64,000 nt of DNA from Siphonodentalium dalli (Eukaryota; Mollusca; Scaphopoda; Gadilida; Siphonodentaliidae), in the NCBI GenBank assembly GCA_032622095.1, contig CP136064.1, forward strand, positions 190,945,794 through 191,009,793, read 5' to 3'. Of the stretch, positions 21,655 to 33,959 are shown in pieces. The number at the start of each line of letters is the position of its first letter. Position 1 is the stretch's first letter. The notes beneath the pieces are model-generated. The model did no database searches, was not told the DNA's origin, and saw only the letters and a program-made list of their open reading frames with translations. Position numbers and translations under genes: made by a program.

Positions 21655-24540
21655 TTCTAAGTGGTATGACTCTCATGTACATATATTGTATGGCCCACTG
21701 TCGCATATTTGCCGATATAACGCTACAGATCGGGTATAACAAATCCCCGTGTGTTTAAAAGCTGGTCCTCCGGAGGACCCGCTTCTAGCATATGGGCACA
21801 ATTTCAATAGGCTACATTTCGACTTTTGGAGCCGGGATCAACCCAAGAATGCATCTTTCTAAGTGGTATGACTCTCATGTACATATATTGTATGGCCCAC
21901 TGTCGCATATTTGCCGATATAACGCTACAGATCGGGTATAACAAATCCCCGTGTGTTTAAAAGCTGGTCCTCCGGAGGACCCGCTTCTAGCATATGGGCA
22001 CAATTTCAATAGGCTACATTTCGACTTTTGGAGCCAGGATCAACCCAAGAATGCTTCTTTCTAAGTGTTATGACTCTCATGTACATATATTGTATGGCCC
22101 ACTGTCGCAGAGTTGTCCATATAAGGCACCAAACCGGTATGAGAAATCCCCGTGTGTTTAACAGCGGGTCCTCCGGAGGACCCGCTTCTAGCATATGGGC
22201 AAACATTTCAATACTCTATATTTCGACTTTTGGAGCCATTGTCAACCTAAGTATGCATCTTTCTAAGTGTTCTGGTCCCGTATACATCTACTGTAGGGCC
22301 CTTTGACGCATATTTGCCGATATAATGCTACAGATCGGGTATAAGAAATCCCCGTGTGTTTAACAGCGGGTCCTCCGGAGGACCCGCTTCTAGCATATGG
22401 GCACAATTTCAATAGTCTATATTTCGACTTTTCGAGCCATTGTCAACCTAAGTATGCATCTTTCTAAGTGTTCTGATCCCGTATACATCTACTGTATGGC
22501 CCTTTATCGCATATTTGCCGATATAACGCTACAGATCGGGTATAACAAATCCCCGTGTGTTTAAAAGCGGGTCCTCCAGAGGACCCGCTTCTATATCATA
22601 TGGGCAAAATTTCAATAGGCTATATTTCGACTTTTGGAGCCATTGTCAACCTAAGTATGCATCTTTCTAAGTGTTCTGGTCCCGTATACATCTACTGTAG
22701 GGCCCTTTGTTGCATATTTGCCGATATAACGCTACAGATCGGGTATAATAAATCCCCGTATGTTTAACAGCGGGTCCTCCGGAGGACCCGCTTCTAGCAT
22801 ATATGGGCAAACATTTCAATACTATATATTTCGACTTTTGGAGCCCTTATCAACTCAAGTATGCATCTTTCTAAGAGTTATGACTCCCATTTACATCTAC
22901 TTATGCCCCCTTATCGCATATTTTCCGATATAACGCTACAGATCGGGTATAACAAATCCCCGTATGTTTAACAGCGGGTCCTCCGGAGGACCCGCTTCTA
23001 GCATATGGGCAAAATTTCAATAGGCTACATTTCTACTTTTGGAGCCCTTATCAACTCAAGTATGCATCTTTCTAAGTGTTATGACTCCCATTTACATCTA
23101 CTTATGCCCCCTTGTCGCATATTTGCCGATATAACACTACAGATCGGGTATAAGAAATCTCCGTATGTTTAGAAGAGGGTCCTCCGGAGGACCCGCTTCT
23201 AGCATATGGGCACAATTTCAATAGGCTACATTTCGACTTTTGGAGCCAGGATCAACCCAAGAATGCATCTTTCTAAGTGTTATGACTCTCATGTACATAT
23301 ATTGTATGGCCCACTGTCGCAGCGTTGTCGATATAAGGCACCAAACCGGTATAAGAAATCCCCGTGTGTTTAACAGCGGGTTCTCCGGAGGACCCGCTTC
23401 TAGCATATGGGCACAATTTCAATAGGCTATATTTCGACTTTTCGAGCCAGGATCAACTCAAGAATGCATCTTTCTAAGTGTTATGGCTCCCATGTACATA
23501 TATTGTATAAGGTCGACTGTCGCATATTTGCCGATATAACGCTACAGATCGGGTATAACAAATCCCCGTGTGTTTAAAAGCGGGTCCTCCGGAGGACCCG
23601 CTTCTAGCATATGGGCAAAATTTCAATAGGCTATATTTCGACTTTTGGAGCCATTGTCAACCTAAGTATGCATCTTTCTAAGTGTTCTGATCCCGTAGAC
23701 ATCTACTGTATGGCCCTTTATCGCATATTTGCCGATATAACGCTACAGATCGGGTATATCAAATCCCCGTGTGTTTAACAGCGGGTCCTCCGGAGGACCC
23801 GCTTCTAGCATATGGGCACAATTTCAATAGGCTATATTTTGACTTTTGGAGCCTGCAGGATCAACACAAGAATGCATCTTTCTAAGTTTCATGACTACCA
23901 TGTACATATATTGTATGGCTCACTGTCGCAGAGTTGTCGATATAACGCTACAGATCGGGTATAAGACATCTCCGTATATTTAGAAGAGGGTTCTCCGGAG
24001 GACCCGCTTCTAGCATATGGGCAAAATTTCAATAGGCTATATTTCGACTTTTGGAGCCATGATCAACCCAAGAATGCATCTTTCTAAGTGTCATGACTCC
24101 CATATACATGTATTGTGTAGCCCATTGTCGCAGAATTGGCGATATAAAGCAACAGGACGCGTATAAGTACTCCCCGTATGTTTAGAAGAGGGTCCTCCGG
24201 AGGACCCGCTTCTAGCATATGGGCAAAATTTCAATAGGCTATATTTCGACTTCTGCAGCCAGGATCAACTCAAGAATGCTTCTTTCTAAGTGTTATGACT
24301 CCCATATACATATATTGTAGAGCCCACTGTCGCAGAGTTGTTGATATAAGGCAACAGACCGGGTATAAGGAATCCCCGTATGTTTAGCAGAGGGTCCTCT
24401 GGAGGACCATTCAGCTGCAAGCCTATGGGCAAAATTTCAATAGGCTATATTTCAACTTTTGGAGCCATGATCAACTCAAGAATGCATCTTTAGAAGTGTT
24501 ATGACTCCCATATACATATATTGTAGAGCCCACTGTTTAG
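21655..24540 (+). repeat. Satellite array, ~202-bp monomer, 14 units plus partial
   Basis: The phrase TTCTAAGTG recurs at 21655, 21857, 22059, 22261, 22462, 22665, 22869, 23070, 23271, 23472, 23676, 23880, 24082 and 24284 (spacing 201-204), with a decayed start at 24490. Each monomer has TATTGTATGGCCC, GATATAACGCTACAGATCGG, AATCCCCGTGTGTTTA, a dyad GCGGGTCCTCC/GGAGGACCCGC, and TTTCGACTTTTGGAGCC. Divergence rises toward the right end. The first two monomers after the gap are nearly identical. Short frames in it are satellite translations, not genes. Confidence 0.95.
22164..22185. repeat. Perfect 22-bp dyad of the satellite (example copy)
   Basis: GCGGGTCCTCC followed directly by its complement. 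By eye the full 22 bp is perfect in six of fourteen monomers, and the inner 16 bp (GGTCCTCCGGAGGACC) is intact in ten. Confidence 0.9.
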
Positions 24541-24560
24541 AAAATAATATTCGAACAGCC

Positions 24561-24970
24561 AAGTCTGAATATAGTGTCTGACATTTGCAGAATGAGGTCC
24601 CCAAAGGGTGAATTTAGTGACGCAATCGGCGGGCTAGCATCACCAAATTCTGTTTAAGCCTCAACTGCTATGGGAGATATAGCATCATATTGAAGTTCTC
24701 CAGTTAAAGTTGGTGATGTGCACGCATTGGGCACCTCAATTATGCATTTTATCTTCTGCAAATTAGGGGATATAGAAACTGAACAGACGGGAAAAAGTGA
24801 GAAAAATGTCAATTTAAGACCCTATATACTTCCCAGAAGACGAGGCATAAGCAGAATGAGTTCCATGGGTAGTATATTTGGTGATGCTAGCCTGCTGTGC
24901 AGGGTAGCATAACTAAATTCACCCTCTGGGGACCTCATTCTGCAAATGTCAGACACATAAATTCAGGTTT
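24561..24970. mobile_element. Foldback-like element with ~100-bp TIRs
   Basis: 24561-24660 and 24860-24970 are inverted copies, sharing GTGTCTGACATTTGCAGAAT, GAGGTCCCCA, GGGTGAATTTAGT and GGCTAGCATCACCAAAT. It abuts the satellite end. No TSD settled. Confidence 0.75.
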
Positions 24971-25310
24971 GGGAACAACAATTTGTTTTGATTTGATATT
25001 AATGACACACACTGGCATGAGTGCTAGCTAAGCAGTTGTTTATACCTGTCAGCCTGATAACATCTCAATCGATGACTGTGGTATCAACTCTCTCTGTCTG
25101 TAGCTAATACAATTGACTGAATCTGCTGGTGGGAGAGGTGAGTTAGGAGATGAGATGGGGTGGAGGTGCTGTTGGTTGGGGGCAGGGTGGTGGTCTGGGT
25201 CATGTGGGGGGGGGGGGGATGATGGAAAGGGAAAGTTTCAATGATTTCATTAAAGATTTTCATAACTCTGCGGATGTTACAATGGTGTTAGTTTTTCTAA
25301 TTTTTTAACA
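24971..25310. other. Gene-free spacer with G-rich tract
   Basis: Contains GT/GGG-rich sequence near 25140-25220. Its last ~45 bp (AACTCTGCGGATGTTACAAT...) belong to the dispersed repeat also at 15945 and 26455. Confidence 0.45.
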
Positions 25311-25317
25311 TGTTTAA

Positions 25318-25719
25318 AGGCCCACTTAATTTTCAAGTCGCCAATTATTATTTTTATAGTGACTTGATATACGGTTTTAATAACAATCTATGCCATAAAA
25401 TATGATTAAAATGCTATAATTCACCACTATTCGAAGATGCCCACAGATAAATAGAAGACTTCCCCCCTCTGTCACCCATAATGCAACAGAATTCAAAGTT
25501 TTTCAATGGAAGGGGAAGAACTCTATCTTTAATATATAGAGTTATTCCCCCTGCATTGAAAATACTGATTTTTTAATTCTTGATGACAAAACGCGTTGGC
25601 AACTCAACAAAAACAACATATCCACAGTTTATTACATCAGATAAGTTGATAATATAATATGTATAATATGGCATATATTTTATATAATATAATTTGGGGT
25701 TCGAAAATTAAGTGGGCCT
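25318..25719. mobile_element. TTAA-type MITE (402 bp)
   Basis: 17-bp perfect TIRs AGGCCCACTTAATTTTC, flanked by TTAA (25314-25317, 25720-25723). An internal hairpin at about 25500-25563 pairs TTTTTCAATG...AACTCTAT with its inverse. Confidence 0.82.
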
Positions 25720-25891
25720 TTAAAAAACGAGAGGCCGATCACGATCGGCAGATGTTAACCCATCCCTTGGTGAGAGTAAATTACTATGATAGGAATCATA
25801 ACTGAGAGTTTTGATGTTGAATTATAGAGTATACTGTTACATGTACTATTGTAGACAAATGTACAAAGCACAAATTATTGGAATTTATGGG

Positions 25892-25930
25892 TCACTCGCA
25901 TTTATATAAGAGAATGCACTGGTACAGGAT
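25892..25930. repeat. Diverged arm of the 69-nt hairpin family
   Basis: CTCGCATTTATATAAGAGAA then TGCACTGG(T)ACAGG resembles one arm plus the flank of the hairpins at 15693 and 15841. Confidence 0.6.
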
Positions 25931-25934
25931 CTGT

Positions 25935-26454
25935 AATTCTGCACCACAACAGCCTTGGGTTAAATGTGAAAAGGTGACCTGGACATGGAATACTTGGGTT
26001 AAGAGAGTCCAATTTAAGTTTACAATGATAATGTATAAAATTCTACCAACAACAGCCATCAAGATAAAACACCTCACTGCTGACCCATTAATATCAATTA
26101 TATAACAGAGCTGTCAACAAATCACAGGCAGTGTTTATGTTGAAGGCTGGCACCTATATTAAACCAATGACATTTATAATGACCTCAGACCATCTGTAGA
26201 GTGATATACTCAGCTGTGCAATGCAGCACAAATGTTATAGTCTACTGTTAATATCATGTGATGTTTATTGTTGAAACTTAAAAAAAAATTAGATACCATA
26301 TCTTTCTTTATCTGCACATTGGCATAAGAGACATCAGAAAATAATATAGCCTTAGCAATAGCTAAGTAGTCCAAAGGCATGGGATTCAATTGGTGAATTG
26401 GGTTTAATGTCGCTCCAAACAAATTTACCAGAACATAACACAAGATTTTGGACC
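25935..26454. other. Gene-free spacer
   Basis: No supported feature. Confidence 0.4.
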
Positions 26455-26525
26455 GATTTAAACTAAATTTGGTGTGGTGACTCGGGGTACTGGCAGAGTT
26501 ATAATGGTGTTAGTTTTTCAAATTT
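26455..26525 (+). repeat. Dispersed repeat fragment
   Basis: TAAATTTGGTGTGGTGACTC...CTGGCAGAGTTATAATGGTG is the inverse of 15945-16015. An A/T-only low-complexity stretch follows to about 26610. Confidence 0.6.
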
Positions 26526-26639
26526 AAAAAAAAAAATGTTTTTTAAATTATTTAAAAAAAATAATATTTTATTGTTTTTTTTAAATTTATTTATATTTTA
26601 TTTTTTGTTAAATTGAGCAAGGAATTCAATCAAAATTTT

Positions 26640-27320
26640 TTTTTAAAGAGTGGATAGTTTTTCGAAAAAGGGCCATAACTCAGTTAAAATAGTTGGCTCA
26701 AACCCATAATCGAACTTGATCTGTCTTTTGTGCTGAGAAATTGATATACAAAATTTGGTTCCGATCAGATAGAAAATATTTGAGTTATCGCACCATGCGT
26801 AAAGTGTCTATGCACAGACAGACGGACGGACTAATGATGAGTGGTCAATCCGGACATCGACACTATGTTTACCATACTATGGTATGGGCAAACATAAAAA
26901 AAATTATGTTAAATTAATCAAGGAGTTAAATCTGAATTATTTTTTTCGGAGTTATGTCTCTCGCGCCACTCCTATTTGACCCCATTTGAACAAATCTGAA
27001 CCACAGTCATTCAAGGACCCTCCATACCAAATTTAAGCTAAAACGGCCCAATGGTTCTAGACAAGAAGTTGTTATAAGAATTACCATAGAGGAATATAGT
27101 TATGGCCCTGGTTTTGCAACTAATTGACCTGGTGACCTCATTGGAACAAATCTGAATGTGAGTCACTTAGGGAACATCCACATCAAATATGAACCCATTC
27201 GGTATAATAGTTCTGGAGAAGAAGACGATTCTTGACGGACAGACAGACGGATGGATGGACGGACGAGGAGTGATGACTATAGCTCCACCAGAGACTTTGT
27301 CTCAGGTGAGCTAAAAACTA
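26640..27320. repeat. Two GGAC-tailed dispersed repeat modules
   Basis: 26640-26900 ends CACAGACAGACGGACGGACT. 26940-27320 ends GACGGACAGACAGACGGATG, then CTCAGGTGAGCTAAAA. Both have the CATACCAAATTTAAGC / ATCAAATATGAACCC type phrases of invertebrate tandem-structured repeats. Confidence 0.6.
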
Positions 27321-27364
27321 TGAGTAACATATTTTTGTTTGCAAAGAGATACGCTAATTGGTCA

Positions 27365-27560
27365 AATTATACCCAAAATGGCCGAGTCATTTGATGCAGG
27401 TCTTTTTGAGATCAAATGTATGTAAATCAACATTTTTGATAAAGGTACCATTTGACTCAAAAAGGTATCAAAAGACTTGACCATCTTGGGTACCATTTGA
27501 CCAATTAGGATATAACTTTTTATGGTATCATTTGACTCGGGTATCATTTGGCTGTAGGCC
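27365..27560. repeat. Short interspersed motif GGTAYCATTTGACTC
   Basis: Variants at about 27446, 27507 and 27535 with related CATTTGACC/CATTTGAT words; irregular spacing. Confidence 0.5.
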
Positions 27561-27916
27561 ATTCAAATAAGGTCAATTAGCTGCAGAAGAAGTGTATAAA
27601 GCCACTTGTGTTGAGATTATGTTACATCTTGCCAGCTGGCATTCAACTCAGAGGACGATTAAGTCTTAAGGGTGATAGGGCGCATATACAAAATGAAATT
27701 GTTCATTGAGGTTTTTTTTATTAGATTTTTATTGAACTTTCAGTATTAAATGCACAGACAGGTTTTAGGTTACATTTAGAAATAAAAGTTACCAAATTAT
27801 GAACATTTCCTCAAGAATATACCAAAGTATATTATAATGATAGTATAAATGCGATACTATCAACAAAACACACTTTGTGTGAGCTGATCGTTTGTTTATA
27901 TACAGCACATACAGGA

Positions 27917-28113
27917 TGTGCGATAAGCAAAACACTGAACACCACGGCAATATTTTTGACAGATTGGTTCACGGTGACCCATTCAACACCAAAATTTTGA
28001 GTGGCAAGGATTAGCAGGGGCTATACCAGTAAGTTATAAGCAACATGGTGGCAGTTTTAACCAAGTTCAAATAGTGGGGTCTACCTGATGTTGAATGTCT
28101 TGCTTATCGCACA
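27917..28113. mobile_element. Small MITE (197 bp)
   Basis: Ends TGTGCGATAAGCAA[A/G]ACA are inverted copies extending imperfectly to about 28 bp. No clear TSD. Interior unique. Confidence 0.65.
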
Positions 28114-28216
28114 CTATTTGCATATTGTTTGTTTACATAACAAAGCATACAAACTACAATAACATGCTATCTACACGTTATTTATGATTGGCATATGAAC
28201 AAGATCTGTCTACATT

Positions 28217-29301
28217 TTAATATTCTTTCTGTTTATGGCAGTTTTAAAGGATGTGAATATTTTAACAGCAGTACCCAAGACCGTATCTTTAACAGATAAT
28301 TAATTGAGACAAAATTGGAAGAGTTACCTCATAACCACTTAATATGCAGTTATGTGAAATACTCCGGTTGGGTGATCAAATAGAAATTGAGAATAATCTT
28401 CCTCAAAGTAGTAATTTGTTACTAATATCAATCCAAATTGACGATACACATTGTCATTCTTATATATTAATTAAATGCAATGGCTCTCGATGGTGAAATC
28501 ATTTGTGTTAGATTATCGCTGATAGTTGCGTCCCGGATCGAGATGTAAATATTTACAATTGGGCGCAGTTCCGACGATGATTTCTATGGAGTGGTATGGT
28601 TGATATCTTCGAAATTTTGGCGATGTTAGTAGATTGCTACATTCCCCATATTGACATTCTGCCTGAGTACTAACTTATAAATTCCACGCACCCGAACAAT
28701 CCATAATATGTCTTTAATATCCAAAGATGTTCATCTGGCAGCAAATCACGAAGCAAGTAATTATTAGGGAAATGGGCAGCACAGGAGAACCTTGAATATA
28801 CATGATTTCTGGTGATATTCAGATGAGGGATGTGGCCTGTAGGGTGTACCAATGAGTAATTTGAAAAATTTTGAAATAGTTTCAATCTACAAGCTATCCT
28901 AATCATGATATTTTCCAAACAATTTTCCAACACATAGCCAACTCCAAACTATTGCTATATCCGATATACATTCTTCACTCATTTCTGCAATATATCTACT
29001 TCACAAAACTTTTCTGAAAACAAGCCGTTATTGGTGGTAATTGAACCTTCCAAGATCTTTCCATTTCAGAAAAGAGAAAACCCAAAACAGTTTAAAAAAC
29101 ATTTTGGAACACATTCATAAATAGCATATAAAAAAGAAAAAAACTAACTCAAATTGATCCATGGCTTAGAAAATTGTGGAACACCGATGCGTCAATTCAG
29201 GGATGCATGATATCAATAACAGCAATCTTAAGGATACGGGCAGCCTAGGCGATTGGTATAGTCAACTCCGCTAAAACGGCCATAAACAGAAAGAATATTT
29301 A
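28217..29301. repeat. Diverged inverted repeat pair bounding ~1.1 kb
   Basis: AATATTCTTTCTGTTTATGG at 28220 is inverted at about 29278 (CCATAAACAGAAAGAATATT), with further weak matches inward (GTATC/CTTAA). Possibly an old TIR element. A fragment at 28790-28850 belongs to the ATGTGGCCTGTAGGGT repeat also at about 37405. Confidence 0.4.
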
Positions 29302-30070
29302 TATATGATATATTATTTGATATGCTTTCTGTGAGTTTAATATAATTTAATTAATGACTGTTAGGCAAAAAGTGTCGATTCTCAGGCATAGCCGCATCGG
29401 AAATATTTGTTTTTGCATTGGACCATTTTATTACAATTTGGATCTCATCGTAGTTGTAAACCACGCAACATTAAAATAGGAAACTGTACCATGGAAATTA
29501 TTTATGTTTCAAATATCAAATAGGAGCTAAATACAACAGTGTATGTGTGGGTTTCTAACAAAAGACCGTTGGCAATGATAACTATCAGGTACATTGTCAC
29601 CACAGGCTGTCCAAACCCCCTAGTTTATTGGTAAAATTTGTTGAACATTTCGATCTGCGGTCAGCAGGAAGTTTGATATTGAAAAAAATAATAATTTGAG
29701 AATGCAAACATGGAATGCAACAAAAATTCAGTTTGACAATCAGTGTATATTGGCCATGTTTTAAAAAAGTTTTATTGTCTATCATCCATTGCGGTACATA
29801 TACAGTCTAATTAGTCAGTGGAATAAGTGAACCAAGACTTTCTATGATAGTTTGGAAGATCACTTTATCTTTGTTTTGACTGTATTTACGCTCCGTATTT
29901 TTATATGAATCTGATGTCTGGTGTTAAAAATGATTGTGGCGATATTAAAAATCATATCCATATTATATATCCCTATATGATGTACGGGTAACTAGTACAA
30001 TGTCATAATTTATCATTCTTTATATCAGATTATATTAGTTTATATTCATTACAAACTGCTCCTTACAATT
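29302..30070. other. Gene-free stretch
   Basis: AT-rich with no supported feature. Confidence 0.4.
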
Positions 30071-30074
30071 TCTG

Positions 30075-30218
30075 GACTTGGGAAGGTATAATAACCCACG
30101 CTTATTATGCCAGTCTGTGGGCATAAAAAAATAAAACATAAAAATAAAACCCTCGCGCCCACATTTATTTTCCAAAACAATTGCCTGAGATTCAAATATC
30201 TTTTTTCATTTGGTCTTA
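30075..30218 (+). mobile_element. Harbinger-like element fragment
   Basis: Diverged version of the 11330-11507 end: GCTTATTATGCC...GGGCATAAAA, AATAAAACCCTCGCGCCC, TTGCCTGAGATTC, and the terminus CATTTGGTC then TTA. Confidence 0.55.
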
Positions 30219-30296
30219 TTGACACAAAATCCAATTATATAACACACATCTAGCAAATTATTTCTATAATATGCATAAAACCTCGTCAGTTGGAAC

Positions 30297-31373
30297 TAGA
30301 GATGGGCGGTTGTGAAAATTTGCCTCGGTTTCGGTTGTGGAAAAAGAGTTGAGTCTCGGTTTCGGTTTTTATTAATAAAAATGACTAATGTGAACAAAAT
30401 CTAATTATGCTTCATCATATTACAAAGAAAACACACCAATTTTATCACCATAACTTGTGAGGTACATGTCCTTTATAATTGTAAATTATGTATCATATTG
30501 TTACTATTACATGTATATTGTTAATGTCCATGTCGAGTGGCAGTGCTAGAATGCAAGTGAGTCTGTGTATTGTGTATGACTGCAATTCAGCATCATATGA
30601 TCATAAGTGTGAAATAATATAATGATCATTTATTTTGGCATCAAAACTAATGTGTGTGAGTGTGACTAGATATATGTGTATAGTTATGATTTGAAAAATA
30701 AAATTTGAACTAAACAAAATGAAAATAAAACATGACTAGAATATCTCAATCACATTATCTGGCTATATGCCTATTACCATATTTAGGGAACATAATACTG
30801 TACACACTATACATGCATCCAATACAAGTCACCTGAATGAGTGCTATTTCTCAACAGTTTACCGCCAAACGGTATAATTCATTCCGGCATAACATTTTTA
30901 ATCAACGGCGCACAAATATATTTGACGATTTAACATCCAAACAGTGATAAAAACTAATAGGGAATGCGGGTAACAATCATTGATACCTTTTGATATTGTA
31001 TCCTCATTATCAAATTCACCTTTCAGAGTATTTGTACGGCCTTAATGATTAAAAGAACATGAGAAATAAACTGACTTGTGTTGTGTTTACTACGGCGAAA
31101 ATAGGTGTACACGGAAGCAACGTAATTAATTCGTCGCGCGATTTCACGATGCGAACTCCTTTCTGCATATATTACAGGCGGCACACTTAGATTTCTTATC
31201 TTTCTTTGAAAATTATTTCCACACAGGACTCGTTTGTTCGTCGTGCTCTGCCATGATTACAGGAAGTTGTGACAACCGAAACTATGGGTTTTCCCAACTT
31301 ACCACGGTTGTCATTTCCAGTTTTTCCCGACAATCGAAACCGAACTGATTCCACGGTTAACCGCCCATCTCTA
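30297..31373 (-). mobile_element. hAT transposon, non-autonomous (1077 bp)
   Basis: 15-bp perfect TIRs TAGAGATGGGCGGTT, TSD GTTGGAAC (30289-30296, 31374-31381). The related block P2 has a single ATTGGAAC at this point, an empty site. Subterminal CGGTTTCGG/CCGAAACC motifs occur at both ends. It retains a degenerate BED exon. Confidence 0.93.
31140..31254 (-). pseudogene. BED zinc-finger first exon of hAT transposase (relic)
   Basis: From the ATG at 31254 the minus strand reads MAEHDEQTSPVWK, a stop, then FSKKDKKSKCAACNIC and RKEFAS before a second stop. The VWK-[FY]-F...KC-x2-C order is the BED finger; the first stop replaces the aromatic residue (Phe in the 815-886 relic). It lies about 120 bp inside the right TIR, as expected for the first exon of an element reading right to left. 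The rest of the transposase is gone. DNA-binding N terminus of a transposase; non-functional here. Confidence 0.65.
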
Positions 31374-32045
31374 GTTGGAACCTAATGGAATAGAACCATG
31401 TAGCTTACAAGTATACTTGCAGCTAAACCAAGTGAGTCCCTGGGTACATAAGAGGTTACATGCTATGACTAAAATAATTTTGAAATTGAAGATTGTGGGT
31501 GAATTTCGTTTGATGTTTTAGTTATATTCTGTGCTATCATAATTAGCAGTTTAGTGTTCGACAGTAAGGAACATGATGAAATCTTCAATGATATTAGTTA
31601 TAATACAAACAATATACCATTATTCATCCACTCGTTTTTATTTTTATTCGTCGTCATCTTGAGTACACAGCATCGTAACTCCCTTCAGTCAACCCGTCTC
31701 CATCTGCAATCTTGTCTTTTCTTTGCATTGCATTATACAACTGAAAATTGTGATAAAACATCGTCATGATCATTGAATGTGTCCATGTTACATTGGTTTG
31801 TTTGGTCACCATCACCATTTTGACGACCTTGACATCACCTTATATGGCAAAATGTGTCTATATGTATTCATTAGAATTTTAGAGCTCCCATCTAGAGATC
31901 ATCCTGAACATGTTTGTAAATTTTCATAACAATAGCCCAATAAATTTGGGCAATAGGATGTGCCGATGGATTAAAATTCAAAATTTAAGATGGCTGCTGG
32001 AGGCTATGTTTTTTTACATATTTTGTAAAAAATTATGGCTCTCAT

Positions 32046-33040
32046 CGCTTCGTGTGTGGCCCACTTGAGGTCACTGGCTGACCTGATATCAGTGTGAATA
32101 CTTGTCAATAGCGGTCATTACGTTGAATAGTAGTTCTTAATTGTGAACAATGAGGATGTTGTAAACACACTAGACTATTATAATATATAATGGGTCTCGC
32201 CCAGCTATTTTACATAATCATTTCAATTCATTTGATATATAACAACTGTCACGTGATATGTACTTTCGGTTTACATCAAAGTTTGTGTTTGGTAACACTT
32301 TCCTTATGTTTACTGGTCATTTATTCAATAAAACAACGTCATATTTGACACAGTTTATTGAAGAAAAATAAGCACCTGATTATTATTTAGGTAATTGGCA
32401 ATGCCGATGTTGAAACCGAAGTGCCGATTGTCATCCGACGGGCCATAATCGGCCGATTCCGATTGTCATATCCAATCATCGGCTCATCACTACTTATAAG
32501 TAATGATATAGTGACTAGATACATGGTTGAATGAACACTAACTGAATGCAGATAATGTCTACAAAAGGATAATGACAATAAACATTCCTCATCTACTGCA
32601 AAAGTCTAGCAGAGACACTTGGTAGTATTGTATCCAGTATCTACTTGTTACAATGGGGGCACGTTGCTCCAAGTAATGCAGAACTAAGCTACTCGTCACA
32701 TGACATGAGCCTTTAAATAAGTTATCTACAATCTTAAGGATGCGCCATTCGTGAATTAAAAAAACCCACTATATTTTCAATCAATTTGAAGGGAAAAATC
32801 ATTATGCATTATAAGCAATGTGTGATACAGTATTATAAAAACTCACAATATACCCTCACAATATGAATTATATAAAAAAGTGGTTTAAAAAAGACAAATG
32901 AAATTTTTTTCATGTAGGTCTATCGAGTTGTAATGGGAATATAAAAAAACAAACACATTGCATTATCTAGACCATGAAGCCAATTAGGGTATGCGCTCAG
33001 TCTATCTGAAATCATAAATGTCTGCGAGTAAATAAATCAA
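32046..33040. other. Gene-free stretch with a possible old hAT end
   Basis: AATCGGCCGATTCCG...CATCACTACT near 32450-32490 resembles the AATCGG-rich subterminal sequence and [T]AGTGATG-type terminus of hATs; a facing partner was not found. Otherwise AT-rich. Confidence 0.35.
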
Positions 33041-33041
33041 A

Positions 33042-33300
33042 TATTTTTCACAGTATATTTTAGTTTTTTGGCAGCCATTTTGCAGGACTATTTTTTTTTC
33101 TCGGGTGAAGGACCAAAACAACATGAAACAAATATTATTCAACGCTTTCAATAATCTGGCAGACATAAATACTCAATATTGTTTCATCTTTACAGACATT
33201 AAGTACCGCTAGCTTTATGTTGATTTATTCTAACAAAAATAGTTCTGCAAATGGCTGCCAAAAACTTAAATATAAAATGAAAAATGTTTGATATATTTTC
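33042..33300. repeat. Inverted repeat pair
   Basis: ATTTTAGTTTTTTGGCAGCC...GCAGGACTATTTT and AAAATAGTTCTGCAAATGGC...AAAAACTTAAAT are inverted, arms of about 50 bp separated by about 140 bp. Possibly the core of an old foldback element. Confidence 0.6.
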
Positions 33301-33609
33301 CCGCAGACCGTTATTACAATTTAAAAAAAAAATTGACATAATTCGAACATATCTCTCATATTGTGAGGGTAAACACGTGTTATTATAATATTATAACATA
33401 CATTGGTTATAAAGGATACTAATTTTTCTCTTCAGATTACTTCAAATTTCCATTTTAAGAAAATTCACTGTTGAGGCCAGTTCTTAACAATTTGGTGACA
33501 TGAATTGAGCGCTATCTCCACACATACGGTGATCACTCAAGCATGCACATACTTGGTCGACAGCAGTGCCAAGATACGGAATATACATGTAGCATTTCCT
33601 GAAAATCAA

Positions 33610-33900
33610 CCTCAGGATACTTCATACAGTGTTAGGGGAACTTACTTATTTTGGGGTGTTAATAACCAATTTGACCTCTTACCAAGTTGCACTCACCACT
33701 CTTTGCATTCCCTTGCTATGACCATGTCTTCAAAAAATTTCTTGTTCTCTTCCATCATAAATTGAAGCCTGCCTTAGTGGTGCGTTTCCATGGGTGCCAT
33801 CTTTTCGCACTTGTAGTCATCACCGGAACTCTGAAAGAGCATAAGTTAAAATTAAAAATTAAAATCAGTTGAACCTGATCTTGATATGCAATTAACAAGA
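33610..33900. repeat. Direct duplication, copy 1
   Basis: Shares GGGGAACTTACTTATTTTGG, GCATTCCCTTGCTATGA, GCCTTAGTGGTGC and TTGATATGCAATTAACAA with 34735-34970. No exon recognised. Confidence 0.7.
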
Positions 33901-33959
33901 GACTGCACCGGTGGTGTTGGCATACCACCATGGTGACAAATTCGAACTGACAAAGTATG

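Larger units (their letters stand above)
30221..32045. repeat. Duplicated block P1, interrupted by a hAT
   Basis: 30221-30296 plus 31374-32045 align with 35939-36658 plus 37233-37352: shared phrases include ATATGCATAAAACCTCGTCA, GAACCATGTAGCTTACAAG, GAGTACACAGCATCGTAACT and GAGCTCCCATCTAGAG. P1 lacks the Harbinger-like insertion of P2. Confidence 0.85.

Noticed and set aside
21655-24540. CRISPR-like appearance of regularly spaced palindromes
   Set aside because: Spacing is ~202 bp and the sequence between dyads is conserved, so it is a satellite, not repeats with unique spacers.
24718-24912. 64-codon frame in the foldback-like element
   Set aside because: Ends inside the inverted repeat and has no resemblance to known proteins.
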